NCBI RefSeq assembly: GCF_051014445.1
Contig: NC_135146.1
Location: forward strand, 868,001-932,000
Direction: 5' to 3'
DNA length: 64,000 bases
From: Colletes latitarsis
Lineage: Eukaryota > Arthropoda > Insecta > Hymenoptera > Colletidae
Below, piece after piece: positions 41,850 through 53,271 of the stretch. The notes under the pieces are model-generated. The model saw only the letters and a list, made by a program, of their open reading frames with translations, made no database searches and had not been told where the DNA came from. The position numbers were made by a program, and so were the translations under genes. Within the stretch, counting starts at the first letter, position 1. Every line of letters starts with the position of its first letter.

Positions 41850-44800
41850 CCGGTGTTATCCTCTAAAATATTGATCGAAACCAGGTTTTATTGACTGCTT
41901 CAGTGTGTTACCACATTACTACGTGATTCAAACACGGAAAAAACCCAGGATCTGGCCAACAAGTATGCGAAGAAGGCAAAATCATGAGCCAGATGCGGGC
42001 ATAACCCAGACCTAACCCAGACCTAACCGGTGTTATCCTCTAAAATATTGATCGAAACCAGGTTTAATTGACTGCTTCAGTGTGGTACCACATTACTGCG
42101 TTATTCAAACCGGAAAAAACCCAGGATCTAGCCAACAAGTTTGCGAAAAAGGCGAAAGTATAAGCCAGATGCGGGCATATCCCGGACCTATCCCAGACCT
42201 AACCGGTGTTATCCTCTAAAATATTGATCGAAACCAGGTTTAATTGACTGCTTCAGTGTGTTACCACATTACTACGTGACTCAAACACGGAAAATACCCA
42301 GGATCTGGCCAACAAGTATGCGAAGAAGGCAAAATCATGAGCCAGATGCGGGCATAACCCAGACCTAACCCAGACCTAACCGGTGTTATCCTCTAAAATA
42401 TTGATCGAAACCAGGTTTAATTGACTGCTTCAGTGTGTTACCACATTACTACGTGATTCAAACACGGAAAATACCCGGGATCTGGCCAACGAGTTTGCGA
42501 AAAAGGCGAAAGTATAAGCCAGATGCGAGCAAATCCCAGACCTAACCCAGACCTAACCGGTGTTATCCTCTAAAATATTAATCGAAACCAGGTTTTATTG
42601 ACTGCTTCAGTGTATTACCACATTACTACGTGATTCAAACACGAAAAAAACCCAGGATCTGGCCAACAAGTTTGCGAAAAAGGCGAAAGTATAAGCCAGA
42701 TGCGCGCAAATCCCAGACCTAACCCAGACCTAACCGGTGTTATCGTCTGAAATATTGATCGAAACCAGGTTTAATTGACTGCTTCTGTGTGTTACCACAT
42801 TACTACTTGATTCAAACACGGAAAATACCCAGGATCTGGCCAACAAGTTTGCGAAAAAGGCGAAAGTATAAGCCAGATGCGCGCATTTCCCAGACCTAAC
42901 CCAGACCTAACCGGTGTTATCCTCTGAAATATTGATCGAAACCAGGTTTAATTGACTGCTTCAGTGTGTTACCACATTACTACGTGATTCAAACACGAAA
43001 AAAATCCAGGATCTGGCCAACAAGTATGCGAAGAAGGCAAATTCATGAGCCAGATGCGGGCATATCCCGGACCTAACCCAGACCTAACCGGTGTTATCCT
43101 CTGAAATATTGATCGAAACCAGGTTTAATTGACTGCTTCAGTGTGGTACCACATTACTGCGTTATTCAAACCGGAAAAAACCCAGGATCTAGCCAACAAG
43201 TTTGCGAAAAAGGCGAAAGTATAAGCCAGATGCGGGCATATCCCGGACCTATCCCAGACCTAACCGGTGTTATCCTCTAAAATATTGATCGAAACCAGGT
43301 TTAATTGACTGCTTCAGTGTGTTACCACATTACTACGTGATTCAAACACGAAAAAAACCCAGGATCTGGCCAACAAGTATGCGAAGAAGGCAAAATCATG
43401 AGCCAGATGCGGGCATAACCCAGACCTAACCCAGACCTAACCGGTGTTATCCTCTAAAATATTGATCGAAACCAGGTTTAATTGACTGCTTCAGTGTGTT
43501 ACCACATTACTACATGATTCAAACACGAAAAAAACCCAGGATCTGGCCAACAAGTATGCGAAGAAGGCAAAATCATGAGCCAGATGCGGGCATAACCCAG
43601 ACCTAACCCAGACCTAACCGGTGTTATCCTCTGAAATATTGATCGAAACCAGGTTTAATTGACTGCTTCAGTGTGTAACCACATTACTACGTGATTCAAA
43701 CACGGAAAATACCCGGGATCTGGCCAACAAGTTTGCGAAAAAGGCGAAAGTATAAGCCAGATGCGCGCAAATCCCAGACCTAACCCAGACCTAACCGGTG
43801 TTATCCTCTAAAATATTGATCGAAACCAGGTTTAATTGACTGCTCCAGTGTGTTACCACATTACTACGTGATTCAAACACGGAAAATACCCAGGATCTGT
43901 CCAACATGTTTGCGAAAATGGCGAAAGTATAAGCCAGATGCGCGCAAATCCCAGACCTAACCCAGACCTAACCGGTGATATCCTCTAAAATATTGATCGA
44001 AACCAGGTTTAATAGACTGCTTCAGTGTGTTACCACATTACTACGTGATTCAAACACGGAAAAAATCCAGGATCTGGCCAACAAGTATGCGAAGAAGGCA
44101 AAATCATGAGCCAGATGCGGGCATATCCCGGACCTAACCCAGACCTAACCGGTGTTATCCTCTGAAATATTGATCGAAACCAGGTTTAATTGACTGCTTC
44201 AGTGTGTTACCACATTACTACGTGATTCAAACACGAAAAAAATCCAGGATCTGGCCAACAAGTATGCGAAGAAGGCAAAATCATGAGCCAGATGCGGGCA
44301 TATCCCGGACCTAACCCAGACCTAACCGGTGTTATCCTCTGAAATATTGATCGAAACCAGGTTTAATTGACTGCTTCAGTGTGGTACCACATTACTACGT
44401 GATTCAAACACGGAAAATAGCCAGGATCTGGCCAACAAGTATGCGAAGAAGGCAAAATCATGAGCCAGATGCGGGCATAACCCAGACCTAACCCAGACCT
44501 AACCGGTGTTATCCTCTAAAATATTGATCGAAACCAGGTTTAATTGACTGCTTCAGTGTGTTACCACATTACTACGTGATTCAAACACGGAAAATACCCA
44601 GGATCTGGCCAACAAGTATGCGAAGAAGGCAAAATCATGAGCCAGATGCGGGCATAACCCAGACCTAACCCAGACCTAACCGGTGTTATCCTCTAAAATA
44701 TTGATCGAAACCAGGTTTAATTGACTGCTTCAGTGTGTTACCACATTACTACGTGATTCAAACACGGAAAATACCCGGGATCTGGCCAACAAGTTTGCGA

Positions 44801-47780
44801 AAAAGGCGAAAGTATAAGCCAGATGCGGGCATAACCCAGACCTAACCCAGACCTAACCGGTGTTATCCTCTGAAATATTGATCGAAACCAGGTTTAATTG
44901 ACTGCTTCAGTGTGTTACCACATTACTACGTGATTCAAACACGGAAAATACCCAGGATCTGGCCAACATGTTTGCGAAAATGGCGAAAGTATAAGCCAGA
45001 TGCGCGCAAATCCCAGACCTAACCCAGACCTAACCGGTGTTATCCTCTAAAATATTGATCGAAACCAGGTTTAATAGACTGCTTCAGTGTGTTACCACAT
45101 TACTACGTGATTCAAACACGGAAAATACCCAGAATCTGGCCAACAAGTATGCGAAGAAGGCAAAATCATGAGCTAGATGCGGGCATAACCCAGACCTAAC
45201 CCAGACCTAACCGGTGTTATCCTCTAAAATATTGATCGAAACCAGGTTTTATTGACTGCTTCAGTGTACTACCACATTACTACGTGATTCAAACACGAAA
45301 AAACCCCAGGATCTGGCCAACAAGTATGCGAAGAAGGCAAAATCATGAGCCAGATACGGGCATATCCCGGACCTATCCCAGACCTAACCGGTCTTATCCT
45401 CTAAAATATTGATCGAAACCAGGTTTAATTGACTGCTTCAGTGTGTTACCACATTACTACGTGATTCAAACACGAAAAAACCCCAGGATCTGGCCAACAA
45501 GTATGCGAAGAAGGCAAAATCATGAGCTAGATGCGGGCATAACCCAGACCTAACCCAGACCTCACCGGTGTTATCCTCTAAAATATTGATCAAAACCAGG
45601 TTTTATTGACTGCTTCAGTGTATTACCACATTACTACGTGATTCAAACACGGAAAAAACCCAGGATCTGGCCAACAAGTATGCGAAGAAGGCAAAATCAT
45701 GAGCCAGATGCGGGCATAACCCAGACCTAACCCAGACCTAACCGGCGTTATCCTCTGAAATATTGATCGAAACCAGGTTTAATTGACTGCTTCAGAGTGT
45801 TACCACATTACTACGTAATTGAAACACGAAAAATACCCAGGATCTGGCCAAGAAGTTTGCGAAAAAGGCGAAAGTATAAGCCAGATGCGCGCAAATCCCA
45901 GACCTAACCCAGACCTAACCGGTGTTATCCTCAAAAATATTGATCGAAACCAGGTTTAATTGACTGCTTCAGTGTGTTACCACATTACTACGTGATTCAA
46001 ACACGGGAAATACCCAGGATCTGGCCAACAAGTATGCGAAGAAGGCAAAATCATGAGCCAGATGCGGGCAAAACCCAGACCTAACCCAGACCTAACCGGT
46101 GTTATCCTCTGAAATATTGATCGAAACCAGGTTTAATTGACTGCTTCAGTGTGTTACCACATTACTACATGATTCAAACACGGAAAATACCCGGGATCTG
46201 GCCAACAAGTTTGCGAAAAAGGCGAAAGTATAAGCCAGATGCGCGCAAATCCAAGACCTAAGCCAGACCTAACCGGTGTTATCCTCTAAAATATTGATCG
46301 AAACCAGGTTTAATTGACTGCTTCAGTGTGTTACCACATTAGTCCGTGATTCAAACACGGAAAATACCCAGGATCTGGCCAACAAGTATGCGAAGAAGGC
46401 AAAATCATGAGCCAGATGCGGGCATAACCCAGACGTAACCCAGACCTAACCGGTGTTATCCTCTAAAATATTGATCGAAACCAGGTTTAATTGATCGCTT
46501 CAGTGTGTTACCACATTACTACGTGATTCAAACACGGAAAATACCCGGGATCTGGCCAACAAGTTTGCGAAAAAGGCGAAAGTATAAGCCAGATGCGCGC
46601 AAATCCCAGACCTAACCCAGACCTAACCGGTGTTATCCTCTAAAATATTAATCGAAACCAGGTTTAATTGACTGCTTCAGTGTGTTACCACATTTCTACG
46701 TGATTCAAACACGAAAAAAATCCAGGATCTGGCCAACAAGTATGCGAAGAAGGCAAAATCATGAGCCAGATGCGGGCATATCCCGGACCTAACCCAGACC
46801 TAACCGGTGTTATCCTCTGAAATATTGATCGAAACCAGGTTTAATTGACTGCTTCAGTGTGTTACCACATGACTACGTGATTCAAACACGGAAAATACCC
46901 AGGATCTGGCCAACAAGTTTGCGAAAAAGGCGAATGTATAAGCCAGATGCGCGCATTTCCCAGACCTAACCCAGACCTAACCGGTGTTATCCTCTAAAAT
47001 ATTGATCGAAACCAGGTTTAATTGACTGCTTCAGTGTATTACCACATTACTACGTGATTCAAACACGAAAAAAACCCAGGATCTGGCCAACAAGTTTGCG
47101 AAAAAGGCGAAAGTATAGGCCAGATGCGCGCATTTCCCAGACCTAACCCAGACCTAACCGGTGTTATCGTCTGAAATATTGATCGAAACCAGGTTTAATT
47201 GACTGCTTCAGTGTGTTACCACATTACTACGTGATTCAAACACGGAAAATACCCAGGATCTGGCCAACAAGTTTGCGAAAAAGGCGAATGTATAAGCCAG
47301 ATGCGCGCATTTCCCAGACCTAACCCAGACCTAACCGGTGTTATCCTCTGAAATATTGATCGAAACCAGGTTTAATTGACTGCTTCAGTGTGTTTCCACA
47401 TTACTACGTGATTCAAACACGAAAAAAATCCAGGATCTGGCCAACAAGTATGCGAAGAAGGCAAAATCATGAGCCAGATGCGGGCATATCCCGGACCTAA
47501 CCCAGACCTAACCGGTGTTATCCTCTGAAATATTGATCGAAACCAGGTTTAATTGACTGCTTCAGTGTGGTACCACATTACTGCGTTATTCAAACCGGAA
47601 AAAAACCCAGGATCTAGCCAACAAGTTTGCGAAAAAGGCGAAAGTATAAGCCAGATGCGGGCATATCCCGGACCTATCCCAGACCTAACCGGTGTTATCC
47701 TCTAAAATATTGATCGAAACCAGGTTTAATTGACTGCTTCAGTGTGTTACCACATTACTACGTGATTCAAACACGAAAAA

Positions 47781-49373
47781 AACTCAGGATCTGGCCAACA
47801 AGTATGCGAAGAAGGCAAAATCATGAGCCAGATGCGGGCATAACCCAGACCTAACCCGGACCTAACCGGTGTTATCCTCTAAAATATTGATCGAAACCAG
47901 GTTTAATTGACTGCTTCAGTGTATTACCACATTACTACGTGATTCAAACACGAAAAAAACCCAGCATCTGGCCAACAAGTATGCGAAGAAGGCAAAATCA
48001 TGAGCCAGATGCGGGCATAACCCAGACCTAACCCAGACCTAACCGGTGTTATCCTGTGAAATATTGATCGAAACCAGGTTTAATTGACTGCTTCAGTGTG
48101 TTACCACATTACTACATGATTCAAACACGAAAAAAACCCAGGGTCTGGCCAACAAGTATGCGAAGAAGGCAAAATCATGAGCCAGATGCGGGCATAACCC
48201 AGACCTAACCCAGACCTAACCGGTGTTATCCTCTGAAATATTGATCGAAACCAGGTTTAATTGACTGCTTCAGTGTGTTACCACATTACTACGTGATTCA
48301 ACCACGGAAAATACCCAGGATCTGGCCAACATGTTTGCGAAAATGGCGAAAGTATAAGCCAGATGCGGGCATAACCCAGACCTAACCCAGACCTAACCGG
48401 TGTTATCCTCTAAAATATTGATCGAAACCAGGTTTAATAGACTGCTTCAGTGTGTTACCACATTACTACGTGATTCAAACACGGAAAATACCCAGGATCT
48501 GGCCAACAAGTATGCGAAGAAGGCAAAATCATGAGCCAGATGCGGGCAAAACCCAGACCTAACCCAGACCTAACCGGTGTTATCCTCTGAAATATTGATC
48601 GAAACCAGGTTTAATTGACTGCTTCAGTGTGTTACCACATTACTACATGATTCAAACACGGAAAATACCCGGGATCTGGCCAACAAGTTTGCGAAAAAGG
48701 CGAAAGTATAAGCCAGATGCGCGCAAATCCAAGACCTAAGCCAGACCTAACCGGTGTTATCCTCTAAAATATTGATCGAAACCAGGTTTAATTGACTGCT
48801 TCAGTGTGTTACCACATTACTCCGTGATTCAAACACGGAAAATACCCAGGATCTGGCCAACAAGTATGCGAAGAAGGCAAAATCATGAGCCAGATGCGGG
48901 CATAACCCAGACGTAACCCAGACCTAACCGGTGTTATCCTCTAAAATATTGATCGAAACCAGGTTTAATTGATCGCTTCAGTGTGTTACCACATTACTAC
49001 GTGATTCAAACACGGAAAATACCCGGGATCTGGCCAACAAGTTTGCGAAAAAGGCGAAAGTATAAGCCAGATGCGCGCATATCCCGGACCTAACCCAGAC
49101 CTAACCGGTGTTATCCTCTGAAATATTGATCGAAACCAGGTTTAATTGACTGCTTCAGTGTGGTACCACATTACTGCGTTATTCAAACCGGAAAAAAACC
49201 CAGGATCTAGCCAACAAGTTTGCGAAAAAGGCGAAAGTATAAGCCAGATGCGGGCATAACCCAGACCTAACCCGGACCTAACCGGTGTTATCCTCTAAAA
49301 TATTGATCGAAACCAGGTTTAATTGACTGCTTCAGTGTGTTACCACATTACTACGTGATTCAAACACGAAAAA
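47781..49373 (+). repeat. Higher-order repeat unit, ~1593 bp (nine monomers)
   Basis: AACTCAGG at 47781 recurs at 49374, and CCCAGCATCTGG near 47962 recurs near 49555, an offset of 1593 bp. The second copy was the target of the retrotransposon: its continuation lies after the element, where CCTGTG at 56666 matches 48053 at an offset of 8613 = 1593 + 7020. Confidence 0.85.
48015..48029 (+). repeat. Uninterrupted paralogue of the insertion site
   Basis: GCATAACCCAGACCT here is followed directly by AACCCAGACCTAACCGG and the rare CCTGTGAAA, and preceded by the rare CCCAGCATCTGG. This is the exact join of the two flanks of the element, giving the pre-insertion sequence inside the same window. Confidence 0.9.
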
Positions 49374-49607
49374 AACTCAGGATCTGGCCAACAAGTATGC
49401 GAAGAAGGCAAAATCATGAGCCAGATGCGGGCATAACCCAGACCTAACCCGGACCTAACCGGTGTTATCCTCTAAAATATTGATCGAAACCAGGTTTAAT
49501 TGACTGCTTCAGTGTATTACCACATTACTACGTGATTCAAACACGAAAAAAACCCAGCATCTGGCCAACAAGTATGCGAAGAAGGCAAAATCATGAGCCA
49601 GATGCGG

Positions 49608-49622
49608 GCATAACCCAGACCT
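49608..49622 (+). repeat. Target site duplication, left copy
   Basis: GCATAACCCAGACCT immediately precedes the C and T-run that mark the 3' end of the element, and is identical to the copy at 56628. Fifteen bases agree. The next base differs (C here, A at 56643). Confidence 0.93.
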
Positions 49623-49623
49623 C

Positions 49624-49644
49624 TTTTTTTTTTTTTTTTTTTTT
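49624..49644 (-). other. Poly(A) tail of the retrotransposon
   Basis: A run of 21 T on the + strand is the 3' poly(A) on the element strand. One extra G (C at 49623 on +) separates it from the target duplication, probably added or templated at the start of reverse transcription. Confidence 0.92.
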
Positions 49645-49668
49645 AACGTGGTGAAATCCTCATGGACA

Positions 49669-49696
49669 CCCCGGCTCCCTGGGGGGGAGGCCGGGG
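49669..49696 (-). other. 3' UTR hairpin 6 near the poly(A)
   Basis: CCCCGG (49669-49674) with CCGGGG (49691-49696) and CTCCC (49675-49679) with GGGAG (49685-49689) form one hairpin with a single bulged G. It lies about 25 nt from the poly(A), so it may mark the 3' end for reverse transcription. Confidence 0.55.
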
Positions 49697-49752
49697 TAGT
49701 GCCGGACTCTTACCGGCTAAAACACCACGGTGACCGCCTGCGCCCTTTTTCT

Positions 49753-49800
49753 GGGGAGAGTCACGGGAACCAAACTAGCGATACTACCGTGACTCTCCCC
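49753..49800 (-). other. 3' UTR hairpin 5 (perfect 14-bp stem)
   Basis: GGGGAGAGTCACGG (49753-49766) pairs without mismatch with CCGTGACTCTCCCC (49787-49800) across a 20-nt loop. It is the longest stem in the element and lies about 110 nt before the poly(A). Confidence 0.75.
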
Positions 49801-49832
49801 GTTGGCGCAACGCCCTACTACGGGCCCTTCCC

Positions 49833-49858
49833 GGGGGAGGAATATTATCTCCTCCCCC
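49833..49858 (-). other. 3' UTR hairpin 4 (9-bp stem)
   Basis: GGGGGAGGA (49833-49841) pairs perfectly with TCCTCCCCC (49850-49858) across an 8-nt AT-rich loop. It is adjacent to hairpin 3 and has a similar G-run/C-run design. Confidence 0.65.
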
Positions 49859-49861
49859 AAT

Positions 49862-49889
49862 GGGGGGCAAACATATTTGATTGCCCCCC
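49862..49889 (-). other. 3' UTR hairpin 3 (9-bp stem)
   Basis: GGGGGGCAA (49862-49870) pairs perfectly with TTGCCCCCC (49881-49889) across a 10-nt AT-rich loop, three bases from the next hairpin. Confidence 0.65.
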
Positions 49890-50053
49890 GGCGACGCCGC
49901 GCGGTCACACGCGACGACGCCTCCACTCGTGCCGTTACTACCAGCCGCGACCGGGCCCCCACCCGATCGCGACCACGGCTGCGGGGCCGGCTAACACTGC
50001 CGCCCCCGCTGGACGGAGCCCCTGCCACGGGCCCCCGGTCCGATGATGGGCTG

Positions 50054-50096
50054 GGTGCGAGGTGGAATGAGGGAATAAAGTCCCTCACCTCGCACC
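50054..50096 (-). other. 3' UTR hairpin 2 (9 + 7 bp)
   Basis: An outer stem GGTGCGAGG (50054-50062) with CCTCGCACC (50088-50096) stacks on an inner stem TGAGGGA (50068-50074) with TCCCTCA (50081-50087). There is a five-base bulge on one side and a 6-nt loop. Confidence 0.65.
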
Positions 50097-50121
50097 ACAA
50101 ACACCATCACCGACCCCTTCT

Positions 50122-50144
50122 CGCTCCCCCTGCCATGGGGAGCG
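50122..50144 (-). other. 3' UTR hairpin 1 (8-bp stem)
   Basis: CGCTCCCC (50122-50129) pairs with GGGGAGCG (50137-50144) across a 7-nt loop, starting 11 nt after the ORF2 stop. Confidence 0.6.
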
Positions 50145-50154
50145 GTGGAGGGTC

Positions 50155-53100
50155 TTACGGTCGGCGTCGCCGCCTGCCCGCCACCTCCTCTCGCGCCCTT
50201 TCGGCGTCCTCCTTGGCGGCCATGACCTCTTCGCAAAACAAGGCCATGGCCGCCCACGCCTCCCCACTGCCGACCATCGCACGAATGACGGCCGGCAACG
50301 AGAGGTCCGCTCCAATCGCTCTAATAAGGACACCGCGCTGCGCTGCCCACGCCGGGCAAAACTCCAGCGTGTGCTGCGCGGTGTCCTCCCTTCCCCTACA
50401 ATGATGGCACGCAGCCGTCGCCTCCCGCCCTATCCGATGCAGGTACCGACCGAAGCAACCGTGTCCGGTCAGTACCTGTGTCAGGCGGTAGGTGGGCGTA
50501 CCCCAGCTACGGCCCACCCAGGCATAAAACACTGGGCGGACCGCCGCGGCGACGCGATCATCCCGCTGGTCTGGCTTGGATAGCCACACCAGCCACCGAC
50601 TATAGACGCGTCGCCGCGCCTGGCTTCGGGCCCTGGCGGCCTCCTCGCCGTGCGGGTCCACGCCCCGCTGGCGAAGGTCGCAGAGGTATTGATAGACCTC
50701 TGCGTCCATTTTCGCCAGCAGGTGAAACGGTGCGGAACCCGCCAGCAAGGTGGCGGCAGTGTAGGAGATCGTGCGATATCCCCGCACGACTCTGATGGCG
50801 ACCAACCTCTGTAATCGACGGAGTACAAATGCACCCCGCCGATTGGCCATCAGACCGCCGGCCCATATTGGCGCGCCATAAAGCGCCATGGACCGGACGA
50901 CTCCCAAATACAGCCGCCGTGCCGCCATGTTGGGCCCACCGAGATTAGGCATTATGCGACCTAACGCGGCCGCTGCCCTCTCGATGCGGGGACCCAACCC
51001 TTCCAAATGATGCCCGAAGCGCCAGTAGCTGTCGAGGGTGAGACCCAGATACTTCATCCGGCGCCCCACCCCGACTTGGGCTCCGCCCACCCGTAGAGAC
51101 GCCTGGCGCGGCACCCCCCGACCACTGACATTACACATCCAGATGGCCTCGGTCTTCTGGGGTGCCACGCGCAACCCCAGACGCTCTACTTCGGCGACGA
51201 CACGTGCCGTCCCATCCTCCGCGAGGGCCACGGCCCTCCTCCACGTATCCCCGCCGGCTATCACCAGAGTGTCGTCGGCGTAACATACCAACGACACGCC
51301 GACGGGGAGATCAGCCCGCAGCACCGCATCATAGGCCAAGTTCCACAGAAGTGGCCCGAGCACCGACCCCTGTGGAACCCCGCGGTGCACCGCTCTCTGC
51401 TCCATTCCGTTCCGACCCGGATATTGGACTACCCTGCCCCGCAGATAATCCCCGATCAATCGGCATAGATAGGCGGGCACCCGGTGGTACTGAAGTGCCC
51501 GACCTATCGCCCCCCAGGAGACGGTGTTAAAGGCGTTGGCAATGTCGAGAGATACTGCCAACGCCACACCCCCCCGGGAGATTGCCGATTCCGCCAGGGT
51601 CCGCACTGTCGCTATGGCGTCGACTGTGGAGCGGCCCCGGCGGAAGCCGAACTGTCGGTCGGCCAGATCAGGGCCGACGCGGGACAGGTGCCCCTCAAGC
51701 CGGGATACAATGACCCGCTCGAGGAGCTTTCCAGCCTCGTCCAACAGACAAATGGGTCGGAACGCAGATGGAGAATCCGCGGGCTTCCCCGGCTTGTGGA
51801 GGAGGACCAACCTCGCCACCTTCCATATGGGGGGGAACTGACCGGTCCGCAGGCACGCGTCAAAGACGCTTATCAGCCCGGCCCCCAGAGTGCCCACCGC
51901 TATAGCCCAGGCCCTGCCAGGTATGCCGTCCGGTCCTGGCGCCGTCTTCTTGGCAGCCATTCTCCGGACGGCCCTAGCTAGCTCCTCCTCGGAGACCCCC
52001 AGTTCGTCGGACCACCAAGGCGGATGATCCGGCTGTGGCTCGGGGGGATGCAGGAACGCCTCTCCCCCAACGGGGAAGAGGACGCGCATAGTTTCCCCGA
52101 GCAGCTGGGGGTCGAGGCTCTCTGTGATCGGGGGCGCCCATGATCGCATCTTCCCTGCGACCATGTGATAGGGGCGCCCCCATGGATTTGCATCCAGAGA
52201 GCCGAGGAGCTCCGTCCATGCCTGGGCTTTCGCGGTCGCGATGGCCCGGCGGAGGGTTCTGCGTGCCAGGGAAAATTCCCCGCGCAATCCCACCACCTCT
52301 GCCTCCGTCGCCCCGCGCCGTCTCCTGGCGCGGGTGTACCGGCGTCGAGCGACCACGCACCGACTGCGTAAGTCCTCGATCTCGCCCGACCACCAGTACA
52401 CGGACCCCCCACGGCTCGGGGCGGTGGCCCGGGGCATGACCGCGTCACACAACGACGACATGGTCTCCCGGAACCAACGCGCCCCGGCAGAAGGATTGCC
52501 GAGGGTCCGGCGTGGCATCTCCTGCCATGCCACAACGGAGGCTGCCATCGCTAGGGCGTCCGGGTCCAGCCTCTTGGCGGACCAGCGTGGCGCCGGGTGT
52601 GCTTCCCTGCCCGGTTGGCGGGGTCCATTTACGCCGGGGGTCGCGGATACGGAGAACGTAATATAGAGGTGGTCGCTTAACGTGGCCACCTCTTCCGCGA
52701 CCCTCCAGTCGGACACACGGCGCGCTATGGCGGGGCTCGCCAACGAAATGTCGACGATCGACTCGCCCCGCGCGTGCACGCACGTGCTCACGGCCCCCTC
52801 ATTCAACACTACGAGGCCGTGACCCGCCGCCCATTCGAGCATCGCGTCGCCCTTGACGGTCGTCCTGGAGCAGCCCCACGCTGCAGCGTGGGCATTAAAA
52901 TCGCCCAGGACGAGTACCCCACTGACGAGATGTGGGGAGATGCATCTCCCCACCTCGTCGAGGTACGTCTCAAAATCGCTGAGGCCCATAGCGGGCGACG
53001 CATAACACCCGGCAACCACAAGTTCCCCCCATTTAACCGCCACAAACCCGCGGCCCCTCCCCACTACGGAGCATGGCAACGTGCCGCGCCCGTACTGCCA

Positions 53101-53271
53101 GGTGATCGCCGAGACCCCGGTAAGGTCCCCTACCCAAGCTGGGTGTTTGGGGACAATATAGGGCTCGGCGATCACCGCCATCCCGATGTTCCACTGCCGG
53201 AGGGTTTGAAGCATAAGATCCTGGGCCCCCCGGCAGTGGTTCAAATTGACCTGGAGGAGGCGTTGAGACAT
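50155..53271 (-). CDS. ORF2, endonuclease-reverse transcriptase of R1-clade retrotransposon
   Basis: The 1038-aa polyprotein nicks the target and copies element RNA at the nick. The APE-like endonuclease spans about 4-208, with N11, E36, Y90, GDFNAH (D124, N126, H128), D174 and the closing SDH (199-201), all expected catalytic or metal-site motifs. The reverse transcriptase spans about 430-720: FRPICLL (504-510), motif A SLDIANAFN with D576, GVPQGSVLGPLLWN (631-644) and YADD (664-667). A thumb-like region follows, then a CX2CX8HX4C knuckle (C955, C958, H967, C972) and an Arg-rich end. No RNase H is seen, as usual for R1. The length is normal for the clade. No stop or frameshift is visible and key residues are intact. 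Its ATG shares its A with the TAA of ORF1, so it is probably made by reinitiation. Confidence 0.96.
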   Translation of the reverse strand: MSQRLLQVNLNHCRGAQDLMLQTLRQWNIGMAVIAEPYIVPKHPAWVGDLTGVSAITWQYGRGTLPCSVVGRGRGFVAVKWGELVVAGCYASPAMGLSDFETYLDEVGRCISPHLVSGVLVLGDFNAHAAAWGCSRTTVKGDAMLEWAAGHGLVVLNEGAVSTCVHARGESIVDISLASPAIARRVSDWRVAEEVATLSDHLYITFSVSATPGVNGPRQPGREAHPAPRWSAKRLDPDALAMAASVVAWQEMPRRTLGNPSAGARWFRETMSSLCDAVMPRATAPSRGGSVYWWSGEIEDLRSRCVVARRRYTRARRRRGATEAEVVGLRGEFSLARRTLRRAIATAKAQAWTELLGSLDANPWGRPYHMVAGKMRSWAPPITESLDPQLLGETMRVLFPVGGEAFLHPPEPQPDHPPWWSDELGVSEEELARAVRRMAAKKTAPGPDGIPGRAWAIAVGTLGAGLISVFDACLRTGQFPPIWKVARLVLLHKPGKPADSPSAFRPICLLDEAGKLLERVIVSRLEGHLSRVGPDLADRQFGFRRGRSTVDAIATVRTLAESAISRGGVALAVSLDIANAFNTVSWGAIGRALQYHRVPAYLCRLIGDYLRGRVVQYPGRNGMEQRAVHRGVPQGSVLGPLLWNLAYDAVLRADLPVGVSLVCYADDTLVIAGGDTWRRAVALAEDGTARVVAEVERLGLRVAPQKTEAIWMCNVSGRGVPRQASLRVGGAQVGVGRRMKYLGLTLDSYWRFGHHLEGLGPRIERAAAALGRIMPNLGGPNMAARRLYLGVVRSMALYGAPIWAGGLMANRRGAFVLRRLQRLVAIRVVRGYRTISYTAATLLAGSAPFHLLAKMDAEVYQYLCDLRQRGVDPHGEEAARARSQARRRVYSRWLVWLSKPDQRDDRVAAAVRPVFYAWVGRSWGTPTYRLTQVLTGHGCFGRYLHRIGREATAACHHCRGREDTAQHTLEFCPAWAAQRGVLIRAIGADLSLPAVIRAMVGSGEAWAAMALFCEEVMAAKEDAERAREEVAGRRRRRP

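Larger units (their letters stand above)
1..49622. repeat. Satellite array, ~177-bp monomer, left block
   Basis: This is an uninterrupted head-to-tail array of about 280 monomers; successive ACAAG landmarks at 179, 356 and 533 give a 177-bp period. Each monomer holds, in + strand order, a variable segment (A type AAGTATGCGAAGAAGGC or B type AAGTTTGCGAAAAAGGC), two CCCAGACCTAA units, CCGGTGTTATCCTC, the near-palindrome AAACCAGGTTT, TTACCACATTACTACGTGATTC and an A-rich run before CCCAGGATCTGG. Monomers differ by scattered substitutions and linked variants. The only open frames are short and repeat with the monomer, so I see no gene here. The array is broken at 49622 by a retrotransposon. Its function is unknown; a subtelomeric or centromeric satellite would fit. 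Confidence 0.97.
49645..50154 (-). other. 3' UTR of the retrotransposon
   Basis: About 510 nt lie between the ORF2 stop (TAA at 50155-50157) and the poly(A). Open frames here are chance readings of GC-rich sequence. The region is packed with six perfect or near-perfect inverted repeats. In R1/SART-type elements the 3' UTR is recognised by the reverse transcriptase during target-primed reverse transcription, so this is the likely binding region. No AATAAA signal is seen in sense orientation. Confidence 0.8.

Noticed and set aside
1..49622. CRISPR array
   Set aside because: The repeat is a continuous 177-bp satellite with no short-repeat/unique-spacer layout, and the window is eukaryotic.
49648..50404. 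Open frames on both strands of the 3' UTR and ORF2 end
   Set aside because: The sequence is GC-rich, so stops are rare in all frames. Composition is Pro/Arg-rich and no motif is present; they shadow the element's 3' UTR and ORF2.
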